Source of the DNA: Pseudomonadota bacterium
Lineage (GTDB): Bacteria; Pseudomonadota; Gammaproteobacteria; Thiotrichales; Thiotrichaceae
Assembly (NCBI GenBank): GCA_002747455.1
Contig: PDPG01000029.1
Location: forward strand, 1 to 34,041
DNA length: 34,041 bases
Direction of reading: 5' to 3'
Under the pieces are notes generated by a model. That model saw only the letters and a list, made by a program, of their open reading frames with translations. It was not told the DNA's origin and did no database searches. Positions 7,171 to 15,512 of this stretch are shown here, piece after piece. Position 1 is the stretch's first letter. Every line of letters begins with the position of its first letter. The position numbers and the translations under genes were made by a program.

Positions 7171-8982
7171 GTGATTGAGAATTTACGTAATATTGCCATT
7201 ATTGCCCACGTCGATCATGGTAAAACCACGCTGGTTGATAAGCTGTTACAGCAGTCGGGTACGTTGGGTGATCGTGCAGAAATTGTAGAGCGCATGATGG
7301 ACTCAAATGATCTTGAGAAAGAGCGTGGTATCACGATTCTCTCCAAGAATACCGCGCTTCGCTGGAATGACTACCGAATTAACATTGTTGATACCCCCGG
7401 ACACGCTGACTTTGGTGGCGAAGTGGAGCGCGTGTTGTCGATGGTTGACTCCGTACTGTTGTTGGTTGATGCGGTTGATGGGCCGATGCCACAAACGCGC
7501 TTTGTCACCGCCAAAGCATTTGCGATGGGCTTTAAGCCGATTGTTGTAATCAATAAGATTGACCGACCGGGTGCTCGTCCTGATTGGGTGCTGGATCAAA
7601 CATTCGAGTTGTTTGACAACCTGGGCGCAACAGATGAGCAGTTGGATTTTCCGGTTGTTTATGCCTCCGCTCTAAACGGCTTTGCCGGATTGGAAGCGGA
7701 TGTCACAGGTGGTGATATGACACCGCTGTTTCAGGCAATTATCGACAACGTGTCTCACCCTGACGTTGATCCTGATGCACCGTTCCAGTTACAGGTTAGT
7801 TCGCTGGATTATAACTCTTATGTGGGACTGATCGGTATCGGTCGTATCAAACAGGGTAAAGTTTCAAAGAATACAGTGGTGAAGGTCATTGATGCTGAGG
7901 GTGGCATCCGCAATGGCCGCATTCTCCAGCCACTGGGCTTTAACGGTCTGGAGCGCGTAGAAGTCGATGTTGCACAGGCGGGTGATATTATTGCTTTCAC
8001 TGGCATGGATAGACTGAACATTTCAGATACCTTATGTGATCCTGAAAATGTTGTGGCGCTGCCACCGCTGACGGTTGATGAGCCGACAGTGAGCATGACC
8101 TTTGGCGTCAACGATTCACCATTTGCGGGTAAGGAAGGTAAATATGTCACGTCCCGCAATATCAATGATCGTTTGCAGGAAGAGTTATTGCACAATGTTG
8201 CGCTGCGTGTTGAACAGACGGATGATCCGGATAAATTCCGCGTATCAGGGCGTGGCGAGTTGCACTTAGGTATTTTGATTGAAACCATGCGCCGCGAAGG
8301 GTTCGAATTAGCGGTATCCCGCCCAGAGGTTGTGGTACGTGGAGAAGGTGATAATCGTGAAGAGCCATATGAGTCATTGACCGTGGATGTGGAAGAACAG
8401 CATCAGGGTGCTGTTATGGAAAAGCTTGGCGAGCGCCGTGGTGATCTAAAGAATATGGTACCGGATGGTAAAGGTCGTTTGCGTCTTGAGTACATTATTC
8501 CCTCACGTGGTTTGATCGGTTTCCAGACAGAATTTATGACACTGACATCGGGCACGGGTTTGTTGTATCACACCTTTGATCATTATGGCCCGTACCGCAA
8601 TGAGAGGATTGGCCAAAGAAATAATGGTGTACTGGTCTCAATGGCATCGGGTAAGGCGCTATCGTATGCGCTGTTCAATTTACAGGATCGTGGCAAGTTG
8701 TTTATCGGCCATGCGGAAGAGGTGTATGAAGGGATGATTCTGGGTATTCACAGCCGCAACAGTGATTTGGTGGTGAACCCCACGAAGGCTAAGCAGCTAA
8801 CGAATATTCGTGCGGCGGGTACTGATGAAAACCTGATCTTGGTTCGTCCTATTCGCATGACATTGGAGCAGGCGCTTGAGTTTATCGACGATGACGAACT
8901 GGTTGAAGTGACGCCTGAGAGCATTCGTATCCGTAAGCGCTTACTGACTGAAAATGAGCGCAAGCGCGCCTCGCGTGCATAA
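7171..8982 (+). CDS. typA: Ribosome-associated translational GTPase TypA/BipA
   Basis: TypA/BipA is an EF-G-like GTPase that binds the ribosome and affects assembly and stress or cold adaptation. The 603-residue length matches the family. GTPase motifs are G1 AHVDHGKTT (residues 12-20), G3 DTPGH (74-78) and G4 NKID (128-131); the C-terminal half carries EF-G-like domains with [13 protein letters not shown] and the BipA-specific end. I chose the GTG at 7171 because it gives the family-typical N-terminus [18 protein letters not shown]. An upstream in-frame ATG would add 38 unconserved residues. A perfect -10 box lies 34 bases upstream, and a strong hairpin terminator follows the stop. It is transcribed alone. 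Confidence 0.96.
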   Translation: MIENLRNIAIIAHVDHGKTTLVDKLLQQSGTLGDRAEIVERMMDSNDLEKERGITILSKNTALRWNDYRINIVDTPGHADFGGEVERVLSMVDSVLLLVDAVDGPMPQTRFVTAKAFAMGFKPIVVINKIDRPGARPDWVLDQTFELFDNLGATDEQLDFPVVYASALNGFAGLEADVTGGDMTPLFQAIIDNVSHPDVDPDAPFQLQVSSLDYNSYVGLIGIGRIKQGKVSKNTVVKVIDAEGGIRNGRILQPLGFNGLERVEVDVAQAGDIIAFTGMDRLNISDTLCDPENVVALPPLTVDEPTVSMTFGVNDSPFAGKEGKYVTSRNINDRLQEELLHNVALRVEQTDDPDKFRVSGRGELHLGILIETMRREGFELAVSRPEVVVRGEGDNREEPYESLTVDVEEQHQGAVMEKLGERRGDLKNMVPDGKGRLRLEYIIPSRGLIGFQTEFMTLTSGTGLLYHTFDHYGPYRNERIGQRNNGVLVSMASGKALSYALFNLQDRGKLFIGHAEEVYEGMILGIHSRNSDLVVNPTKAKQLTNIRAAGTDENLILVRPIRMTLEQALEFIDDDELVEVTPESIRIRKRLLTENERKRASRA

Positions 8983-9008
8983 GCGTTAGCTGTTATTGGT
9001 GTTAGCGA

Positions 9009-9035
9009 GGAGGGAAGTGCTGGCTTCCCTTCTTT
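9009..9035 (+). terminator. Rho-independent terminator after typA
   Basis: A stem of about 9 base pairs (GGAGGGAAG at 9009-9017 with CTTCCCTTC at 9024-9032, one G-T pair) has a six-base loop and is followed by TTT. It lies 27 bases after the typA stop codon. The T-tract is short but the stem is strong. Confidence 0.7.
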
Positions 9036-9227
9036 AGTGACGGAACAGCCACTTTACTTTCTTGATCTGATAGATAATACTAAAAAATCAACATTCTATC
9101 TGTATTTAGCTGGAATCCCCTTGTTGGCTAGTGTCGTTTCAATACGGTTGAGTCTGTTAAACTGTGCCAGTCCCTCTCCACAAAGGGATATTGTTCAATG
9201 GCATGTCTCCGTACCTGAGGTTGAAGT

Positions 9228-9455
9228 ATGTATGAAATCGTTCTACCTGTAATTGCTGGTATTTTCATCGGTTTGTCCATTGCGCTTGTATCATTTCGTT
9301 TGGCATCAAAAGAGCAGATTAAGCGTGCCACTGAGAAAGGCATGTGTCTGATCTATCAGGAAATTGTGACCAAACGCAAGTATAAAGATTATGAGTACAG
9401 TGACGAGGTGAAGAAGGTGATGAACAAGGTGCATCTGTCACAGATTCTGGAGTGA
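9228..9455 (+). CDS. Small membrane-anchored protein of unknown function (75 aa)
   Basis: The protein has one N-terminal membrane segment (about residues 3-24) followed by a cytoplasmic, strongly charged tail with many Lys and Glu residues that looks helical. I do not recognise the family. The start is supported by GAGG seven bases before the ATG at 9228, and the gene lies in its own transcriptional slot between the typA terminator and the convergent glutamine synthetase gene. An alternative frame starting at 9037 overlaps it but has no ribosome site. The topology resembles many small regulatory single-pass proteins, but nothing more can be claimed. Confidence 0.6.
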   Translation: MYEIVLPVIAGIFIGLSIALVSFRLASKEQIKRATEKGMCLIYQEIVTKRKYKDYEYSDEVKKVMNKVHLSQILE

Positions 9456-9484
9456 CTAGGCCTGCTGCTCTGTGATCAACAACT

Positions 9485-9508
9485 AAAAGGCCACTGTTTC
9501 CAGCGGCC
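9485..9508 (-). terminator. Rho-independent terminator of the glnN gene
   Basis: GGCCACTG (9489-9496) and CAGCGGCC (9501-9508) form a stem with one mismatch and loop TTTC. Read on the minus strand the hairpin is followed by TTTT, about 27 bases after the glutamine synthetase stop codon. It may also slow transcription arriving from the plus-strand small gene. Confidence 0.65.
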
Positions 9509-9534
9509 CCTCAGCGTGTCGCTCGCAATAAATA

Positions 9535-11709
9535 CTACCTGATAAACAGCATTTCGCGATATTTGGGAAGCGGCCATAGATCGTCAGCAACCTCACCTTC
9601 CAGTATATCGGCATGAGCGCGAACTTCGTTCATCATATCATGCACGTCAGCCGCCAAGTACTGCATGTACTCGTCGGTGGATGCGAAATCCTCTTTAGTC
9701 TTAGCGGCACTCAACTTAGTAACCGCAGCCATCATGGCGTTGGCTTCTTTCGTGACCTTTTTGATAGTCGATTTATGCAGATTAATTTTGATCTCTTTCA
9801 GATTGTCAGCCGTTTTAGCCAGACGTGACAGATAATTGATTACAGCAGGGTAGATTGAGGTTTTAGCCATTTCAACCACCAGTCTGGCTTCAAGCTCAAT
9901 AGATAGGATGTATTGCTCAGAGTACACTTCATAGCGGCTGGCTAATTCAGCGGGTGAAAGCACGCCCGTTGAATCAAACAGTTTGATCACTTCCTCAGAG
10001 TTCAAGGCAGGTAGTGCATCTGCAGTGGTTGGGATGTTCTTCAGACCACGTTCCTCAACAGCTGCTTTATGCCACTCAGCCGAGTAACCGTCACCACCAA
10101 AGATAGCGTTGCCGTGGGCGTTCATCAGCTTTTGCAGTGTTGAAATAACGGCTGCAGTTTTGTCTTTACCAGACTCCAACTCAGCTGCCAGCTCCCCGGC
10201 AATCCAGTTTAGCGAGTCAGCCAACATGGTGTTCATGGCGACCAATGGTCCTGCAACCGAAGAAGCCGAACCAACCGCGCGGAATTCAAAGCGGTTGCCC
10301 GTAAATGCAAAGGGTGAGGTACGGTTACGATCGCCCGGATCACGTGTGAAGCTGAGGATCTGGGACAGACCCATATCCATATCGCCGCCATCGGCAACGG
10401 CTTCCAACTTACCTTCTTTGATGTCGGTAAATACTTTTTCTAGTTGATCACCCAAATAAACAGACAAGATCGCCGGTGGTGCTTCGTTCGCGCCCAAGCG
10501 GTGATCATTACCGGCTGATGCGATAACTGCACGTAGTAACGGCCCGTATAGATGTACACCACGGATCACTGCACCACAAAAGAGCAGGAAGTTCAGGTTT
10601 TCATTCGGTGTATGGCCAGGGTCAAGCAGGTTGCCCTGTGTGGAGTTGCCGACCGACCAGTTCACGTGCTTACCAGAACCATTGACGCCTGCAAACGGCT
10701 TTTCATGTAATAAGCAAAGGAAACCATGCTCTTTTGCGGTCATTTTCAACACGGTCATCAACAACTGTTGGTGATCAGATGCAACATTGGCCGACTCAAA
10801 ATAAGGGGCAATTTCAAACTGACCTGGCGCGACTTCGTTGTGGTGCGTCTTAGCAGGAACACCCAAGCGATATAGCTTGTCCTCAACCGCTTGCATGAAA
10901 ACCTGAACACGCGAAGGAATGGCACCAAAATAGTGGTCATCAAACTCCTGACCTTTGGGGGATGCTGCACCAAATAATGTGCGTCCAGCTAGTAGCAAAT
11001 CAGGGCGGCTGTTTGCAAAATTGGCATCCACCAAGAAGTATTCTTGCTCAGGGCCACAGCTAGAGTTTAGTGGCTCAATCTTTTCCTCGCCCATTAGCTT
11101 CAGGACTTTCTGAGCGGCCTTATCCATTGCGGAATTTGCGCGCAATAGTGGAATTTTCTTATCCAGCGATTCACCTGTCCAGGACATAAAGATACTTGGA
11201 ATCATCAGGGTTGAGCCGTTATCCGTATGCATAATGTATGCAGGGCTGGTTGGATCCCAGGCGGTATAGCCACGTGCGGCATTAGTCATACGCAGGCTGC
11301 CGTTAGGGAACGACGAGCCATCCGGCTCGCCCTTGATGAGCAGGCTGCCCGTAAACTCGGTAATGCAGTGGCCTTGAGGGTTGGTGATGATAAAGCCATC
11401 ATGCTTTTCGGCAGTGATATTGGTCAGCGGGTAAAAAACGTGGGAGAAGAATTTCACGCCTTTCTTTATGGCCCACTCTTTCATCGCAGCGGCAACAACA
11501 TCAGCGGTTGCTGCATCCAATGGCTCACCCGTTTGAGTTGTCTTTTTGATCGCCTTGTAAGCTCTTTTCGACAGGGCTTCTTCCATCTTTGCCAGATTGA
11601 ACACATCACAAGCCCAAATCTTGCTCAACGGTTTTGTCTTTTTGACATCCATTGGCGGCCGGTTAGTGATTTGGTGAATCGCTCGCACCCGGCTTTTGTT
11701 ACCACTCAT
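9535..11709 (-). CDS. glnN: Type III glutamine synthetase (GSIII, GlnN), 724 aa
   Basis: The enzyme makes glutamine from glutamate, ammonia and ATP in the cytoplasm. The 724-residue length and motifs identify the GSIII class rather than the usual GSI of about 470 residues. Visible motifs are VFNLAKM near residues 36-42, NSSCGPEQEYFLVD at 215-228 (metal-binding Glu residues), HHNEVAPGQFEIAPYFE at 289-305, NGSGKHVNWS at 343-352 and NRTSPFAFTG followed by NRFEFRAVGSA around 465-485. The start is supported by GAGGA eight bases before the ATG. A hairpin terminator follows, so it is probably monocistronic. GSIII is found in Bacteroidetes, cyanobacteria and scattered proteobacteria, often besides or instead of GSI. 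No PII, ntrBC or amtB gene lies nearby, so its regulation cannot be read from context. Confidence 0.95.
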   Translation of the reverse strand: MSGNKSRVRAIHQITNRPPMDVKKTKPLSKIWACDVFNLAKMEEALSKRAYKAIKKTTQTGEPLDAATADVVAAAMKEWAIKKGVKFFSHVFYPLTNITAEKHDGFIITNPQGHCITEFTGSLLIKGEPDGSSFPNGSLRMTNAARGYTAWDPTSPAYIMHTDNGSTLMIPSIFMSWTGESLDKKIPLLRANSAMDKAAQKVLKLMGEEKIEPLNSSCGPEQEYFLVDANFANSRPDLLLAGRTLFGAASPKGQEFDDHYFGAIPSRVQVFMQAVEDKLYRLGVPAKTHHNEVAPGQFEIAPYFESANVASDHQQLLMTVLKMTAKEHGFLCLLHEKPFAGVNGSGKHVNWSVGNSTQGNLLDPGHTPNENLNFLLFCGAVIRGVHLYGPLLRAVIASAGNDHRLGANEAPPAILSVYLGDQLEKVFTDIKEGKLEAVADGGDMDMGLSQILSFTRDPGDRNRTSPFAFTGNRFEFRAVGSASSVAGPLVAMNTMLADSLNWIAGELAAELESGKDKTAAVISTLQKLMNAHGNAIFGGDGYSAEWHKAAVEERGLKNIPTTADALPALNSEEVIKLFDSTGVLSPAELASRYEVYSEQYILSIELEARLVVEMAKTSIYPAVINYLSRLAKTADNLKEIKINLHKSTIKKVTKEANAMMAAVTKLSAAKTKEDFASTDEYMQYLAADVHDMMNEVRAHADILEGEVADDLWPLPKYREMLFIR

Positions 11710-11747
11710 ACTTAATTCCTCGGTATTAGGTTAAATTGCGCGTCGAT

Positions 11748-11776
11748 AATCTATCACACGTCATATCCGTGCCCAA
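11748..11776 (-). promoter_or_regulatory. Weak sigma70-like promoter candidate for glnN
   Basis: On the minus strand TTGGGC (11771-11776) and TAGATT (11748-11753) are separated by 17 bases, about 40 bases upstream of the ATG. Both hexamers are imperfect. The overlapping GGGCACG resembles the -24 half of a sigma54 site, but the expected -12 GC is absent. Confidence 0.3.
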
Positions 11777-11825
11777 ATTAATTTGACATTCAGGAATATT
11801 CTATGTGACTGATTTGTGGTGTCTT

Positions 11826-11871
11826 GGTCAACCAGCACGGAGCATTCCGCAGCGGAAGTGTTGTGCTGACC
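11826..11871. repeat. Large imperfect palindrome between glnN and the SWIM gene
   Basis: GGTC (11826-11829) pairs with GACC (11868-11871), AGCAC (11834-11838) with GTGCT (11863-11867), and an inner TTCCG/CGGAA (11845-11849 with 11853-11857) closes a three-base loop. Bulges separate the three paired blocks. A second, simpler inverted repeat GGGGT/ACCCC spans 11876-11901. No T-tract follows on either strand, so these are not canonical terminators. They could be a REP-like element or an RNA-stabilising structure at the 3' end of the SWIM gene transcript. Confidence 0.55.
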
Positions 11872-11909
11872 CGTTGGGGTTTATGCACAAAAAATGACCC
11901 CGCCTATTG

Positions 11910-13577
11910 CTATCGCAAATTAAATGCCTTTTTGAACATTGTCTTCATACTGGGCCGGTTTTTGTACTGGAGCATCATTTCTGGGATGAGCTTATCCGCA
12001 ATCTCCCGTCCACCCGGTATCGACTGCAAATACTGAATATCCCGAATGGCCTGTTGATAAACACTCGTACCGGTGGTTTTTAAGTTCTGACGTATAGTCC
12101 GTTCTAAATACTCAGCTGTTTCCTGTGGAAAGGCAGCTGCCAATGTCTGCATATACTTTCTGAAGAGCATTGTTGTGTTTGGTGCCTGAAACTGAATCAG
12201 GTCGAATAGCTCACGGAATTCATTTTCCTCAACGTGAATAGCAGCCCAGCTACTTACCTGAGCATATTTCCCAATTATCTGCTTAGCATAGCCATGCCTG
12301 ACTTTTTCCCATTCTTCAGGAGAAAATGTGGCTTTAAGTTTTCGGTAGAGGTCGATCTGGAATCGCTTACCTTCCTGTATTTGCAGTAACTGTGTGCGGA
12401 TCGCATCTATATCGTTGGTTTTTTCGGCAATATCCAAAAGCACTTCTCGCCACCTATTAACAGTACCCGGATGTTCCTTGGTTTTGGCAATGTTAATGCC
12501 TTCTTCTGCTAGTTTTCGGGCTTGGTCAAAATCGTTTTGCTGGATAGCTGCATCAATAATGCGATGACGAAACGCAGGAATTTCCATATTTTCCTGAATA
12601 AGTTTTTCAGCCTCGGCCTGTCTACCCCAGAGGTTCAATAAGTGAAGTTTGCGGCGACTCAGGTATTCGCTTCGGTAAGATCGCTGCGCGGTTTTTATTT
12701 CTTTTTCCAGCGCACTTAGTAACAGGGACTGTTGCTGAGGCCGATCAGCCGCACATTTTTCAGTAAGGGGTTCAAGGTAGTCGCTCAAGCCATAGTCGTG
12801 TAACCCACTCGCATATTCCCAATGAACCATCTGCTCAAAGCAGGACGATTGTTGTGCTCTACTGAGCTTTGGGTAAGCATTAAGGATGACATCGGCACAT
12901 GCTTGTGCAATTTGCCCCGTACAGCCATCGGAATCGTCAATTCGTACAGCGATTTCCTTTTCAAGTAATTCCAGCATCACAAAACAAGTTTGTACGCAGT
13001 CATCAGGTGGGAGTTTCTCAGGATCAAGCATGTGCAGAAAATCCAGTATTTCCCTGACAAAGTTGTAAGCGTCACGGTATTCAATAAACCCATGAGCACT
13101 GTAACGAGAGATTAACTGCCTGAAAAGTTCACGAAATCGGGTGACGGTAGGTTCCTTACTGCCGGTGTAGGTGTGATACTCCAGCAATATCTTGTCTCGT
13201 AATGCTTTGTTATTGCGAAGTAAGTGTTTGATGAGCTTTTTTAAGTCACTTTGGCTTAAGTGATCAAGAATATTATCAAGCTGTTGTTGCTTTGAGCTCT
13301 TATCACCTTTGCCATCTAATTGTTGCTGAATGCTCAGTAGAGTAGCAACGACGTGTTTGCATATCGGGCCATCGTAAGGGCAAGTACAGTACCAGCTTTT
13401 GACCTTCGTTTTTTGCAGCGTAACCTCAACGTCATAGTTTTCAGTGCCTGCAACCCATGACTGCCAATGTTGGGGCTCGGTCTCTTCGGTTTCCTGCACT
13501 GCACCGGCAGCAAAGTAGTCCTCGCCTCTAGCGAAGATGACAGGGTTGATGTTGCGCTCAAAATTTTTCAGTTCCAT
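11910..13577 (-). CDS. SWIM zinc-finger protein (555 aa)
   Basis: The N-terminal region carries a SWIM zinc finger CTCPYDGPICKH (Cys64, Cys66, Cys73, His75; CxCx6CxH), a fold that binds DNA or protein partners. The remaining 470 residues are mostly helical and polar, with many Glu, Gln and Leu residues resembling tandem helical repeats (TPR/HEAT-like appearance), and no enzymatic motif. Bacterial SWIM proteins are often encoded with Snf2-type helicases, but none is present here. The start is supported by AAGGA nine bases before the ATG. It is 31 bases downstream of the YhiN-like gene and may share its transcript. Role unknown; a nucleic-acid or protein scaffold is the reasonable guess. Confidence 0.82.
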   Translation of the reverse strand: MELKNFERNINPVIFARGEDYFAAGAVQETEETEPQHWQSWVAGTENYDVEVTLQKTKVKSWYCTCPYDGPICKHVVATLLSIQQQLDGKGDKSSKQQQLDNILDHLSQSDLKKLIKHLLRNNKALRDKILLEYHTYTGSKEPTVTRFRELFRQLISRYSAHGFIEYRDAYNFVREILDFLHMLDPEKLPPDDCVQTCFVMLELLEKEIAVRIDDSDGCTGQIAQACADVILNAYPKLSRAQQSSCFEQMVHWEYASGLHDYGLSDYLEPLTEKCAADRPQQQSLLLSALEKEIKTAQRSYRSEYLSRRKLHLLNLWGRQAEAEKLIQENMEIPAFRHRIIDAAIQQNDFDQARKLAEEGINIAKTKEHPGTVNRWREVLLDIAEKTNDIDAIRTQLLQIQEGKRFQIDLYRKLKATFSPEEWEKVRHGYAKQIIGKYAQVSSWAAIHVEENEFRELFDLIQFQAPNTTMLFRKYMQTLAAAFPQETAEYLERTIRQNLKTTGTSVYQQAIRDIQYLQSIPGGREIADKLIPEMMLQYKNRPSMKTMFKKAFNLR

Positions 13578-13608
13578 AACGATATGTCCTTGAGATTATT
13601 GGGGAGGC

Positions 13609-14832
13609 TTAAACAAACTGCCCCGCACACCAGCCGGATGACCAGGCCCATTGGAAATTAAACCCGCCCAAATGGCCGGTGACATCTACGGTCTCGCCAA
13701 TAAAATATAAGCCAGCAACCTGTTTGCTTTCCATTGTTTTGGATGATAGTTCATCGCAATCTACACCACCCAAAGCCACCTCCGCAGTGCGCATACCTTC
13801 GGTACCCTGTGGCTTCAACTCCCAGTTACTCAACTGTTCAGCGACTGCCCCAAGCTCGGCGGGTGTATATTGCTTCATGGGCTTGCTATTGATGAGTTGT
13901 TCACAAAGTTTACTGGCCAGTCGTTTTGGTATTACTTGCGCCAAGCGTGTTTTAAGTTCGGCATTCGGGTGTTCGGCACATTGGGAGGCTAACCAGTCTG
14001 CGGCGTTGTGCTCCGGCAGTAAATTGACAGAAATTGTATCGCCAGCCTGCCAGTAAGATGACACTTGCAGGGCAGCGGGGCCGCTAAGCCCACGATGGGT
14101 AAATAAAATCGCTTCCTTAAAACTTGTGCCGTTAGTACTGAGAATGACATCCACCGCTGTACCGGATAACTCCCGAAACAGTGTTTCCAGCTCCTTTTCA
14201 GGAAAGGTAAACGGCACCAGTCCGGCAATAAACGGGTAGGTTTTTAGCCCAAACCGCTTGGCCATACGCAGCCCGAAATCTGTCGCGCCCATTTTGGGAA
14301 TGGATGGGCCACCGCTGGCAACGACTAAGGAGTCAGATGTGTAGCGTTTGTCTTGGGTGCTGATGGTAAACAGGTTTGCAGCATCTTCCTTGTTGGAGGC
14401 GTTATCATTTGGCTTGGCGGGGTGCTTGGTTATTGCGGTAACTTCGCAGTTCAGTCGTAACTCCACCCCCGCGTTGCGACACTCAGTTAGCAGCATGTTC
14501 ACAATTGCGCCTGATTTTTGGTCGCAAAATAACTGCCCCAATGTCTTTTCGGTCCAGCTTAATCCGTGCTTTTCCAGTAGTGCAATAAAGTCCCACTGGG
14601 TATAGCGTGCAAGAGCTGATTTACAAAAGTGCGGGTTGTGTGACAGGTAGTTATCAGGCCCTGCATAAAGATTGGTGAAATTACAGCGACCGCCGCCCGA
14701 TATTAGAATCTTGCGTCCAGCCTTGTTTGATTTTTCCAGCACCAAAACGGACCGCCCACGCTGTCCTGCTTGCATTGCACACATCAGGCCGGCAGCACCT
14801 GCGCCGATGATAATGACATCAAAATGGTTCAA
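13609..14832 (-). CDS. YhiN/HI0933-family FAD-dependent oxidoreductase (407 aa)
   Basis: This flavoprotein family (E. coli YhiN, H. influenzae HI0933) has an N-terminal Rossmann FAD-binding site, here DVIIIGAGAAGLM at residues 5-17, followed by the family signature GRKILISGGGRCNFTN near 39-54. The C-terminal end GGFNFQWAWSSGWCAGQ contributes to FAD binding and is also diagnostic. Length agrees with YhiN (about 400 residues). The physiological substrate of the family is not established here. It is transcribed on the minus strand, divergent from the small membrane-protein gene at 14917 and 31 bases ahead of the SWIM gene. Confidence 0.92.
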   Translation of the reverse strand: MNHFDVIIIGAGAAGLMCAMQAGQRGRSVLVLEKSNKAGRKILISGGGRCNFTNLYAGPDNYLSHNPHFCKSALARYTQWDFIALLEKHGLSWTEKTLGQLFCDQKSGAIVNMLLTECRNAGVELRLNCEVTAITKHPAKPNDNASNKEDAANLFTISTQDKRYTSDSLVVASGGPSIPKMGATDFGLRMAKRFGLKTYPFIAGLVPFTFPEKELETLFRELSGTAVDVILSTNGTSFKEAILFTHRGLSGPAALQVSSYWQAGDTISVNLLPEHNAADWLASQCAEHPNAELKTRLAQVIPKRLASKLCEQLINSKPMKQYTPAELGAVAEQLSNWELKPQGTEGMRTAEVALGGVDCDELSSKTMESKQVAGLYFIGETVDVTGHLGGFNFQWAWSSGWCAGQFV

Positions 14833-14916
14833 TGGGTTTGTCCGTCGATTAATCTCTGGTTACGCAGAATTGTCGCATACTGAAGCAATAATATAAAAAG
14901 AAATAGGGGTGTCTTT

Positions 14917-15384
14917 ATGAACAGGGGACGATTCACTTTCGAGAGTGAGGAGTTTGTTCCAACCACTACCCTCGCTGCGGCGTTTGCCATTGCGTTGGTT
15001 TTGGGGAGTGTCGTGATTACCGGGGGTGTGTTTAAACCTTACGAAGCAAGGCAGGTGGTAGGAAAGTTGTACGAGCGCATTTTATATGAAAAAGAAATGC
15101 GAGAGCTGCGCCGCTTGAGTTATGACACAAATGCAGTGACACATAAGCCCTTACTGGTCTCGGTAGCCACTGAACGCAGTGAGGGGGTTGAGTCATCCAG
15201 TGCTGTCATGCCGGTTACACCCGAATCTAACGTAAAAAAGACAGAGCGTGCGAAAAATTTTGAGCAAGCTATTCGTTCCGATACGTATTGGGCGGGATTG
15301 CAAAAGAGTATTCACCGTGATGTTGTTGGTCCTGACCCACAGTCTGTCGCTATCCCGGTTATTGTGATCGGCTCAACAGATTAA
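14917..15384 (+). CDS. Hypothetical single-pass membrane protein (155 aa)
   Basis: I do not recognise this protein. It has one membrane segment at about residues 18-36 after a short N-terminus, then about 115 residues of polar sequence with a Glu/Arg-rich, probably helical stretch (about 45-68) and a more conserved-looking end containing DTYWAGLQKSIHRDVVG. The start is supported by AGGGG seven bases before the ATG at 14917. It stands alone between the divergent YhiN-type gene and the convergent radA gene. The 128 bases after its stop hold no obvious feature. Confidence 0.65.
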   Translation: MNRGRFTFESEEFVPTTTLAAAFAIALVLGSVVITGGVFKPYEARQVVGKLYERILYEKEMRELRRLSYDTNAVTHKPLLVSVATERSEGVESSSAVMPVTPESNVKKTERAKNFEQAIRSDTYWAGLQKSIHRDVVGPDPQSVAIPVIVIGSTD

Positions 15385-15512
15385 CTGCAGTGTCCGAAAG
15401 GTGATTGCCACAACCGATGTTATAGCATTTCCATTAAATATTGGTACTATTTGCGCAGCTTGTGCCAGGTTTGGAAGGTAGTGTCTGTTATCACAATTTA
15501 ATGGGATTGGTA

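Noticed and set aside
9037..9252. 71-codon open frame after the typA terminator
   Set aside because: It has no ribosome site and overlaps the better-supported small gene at 9228 in another frame.
11748..11790. Possible sigma54 promoter of glnN (minus-strand GGGCACG)
   Set aside because: The -12 half lacks the essential GC, so it is only a half match; it does not support nitrogen-type sigma54 control.
11826..11871. Integron attC site
   Set aside because: The bulged palindrome resembles attC in shape, but the conserved GTTRRRY/RYYYAAC core sites are not found and no integrase or gene cassette array is nearby.
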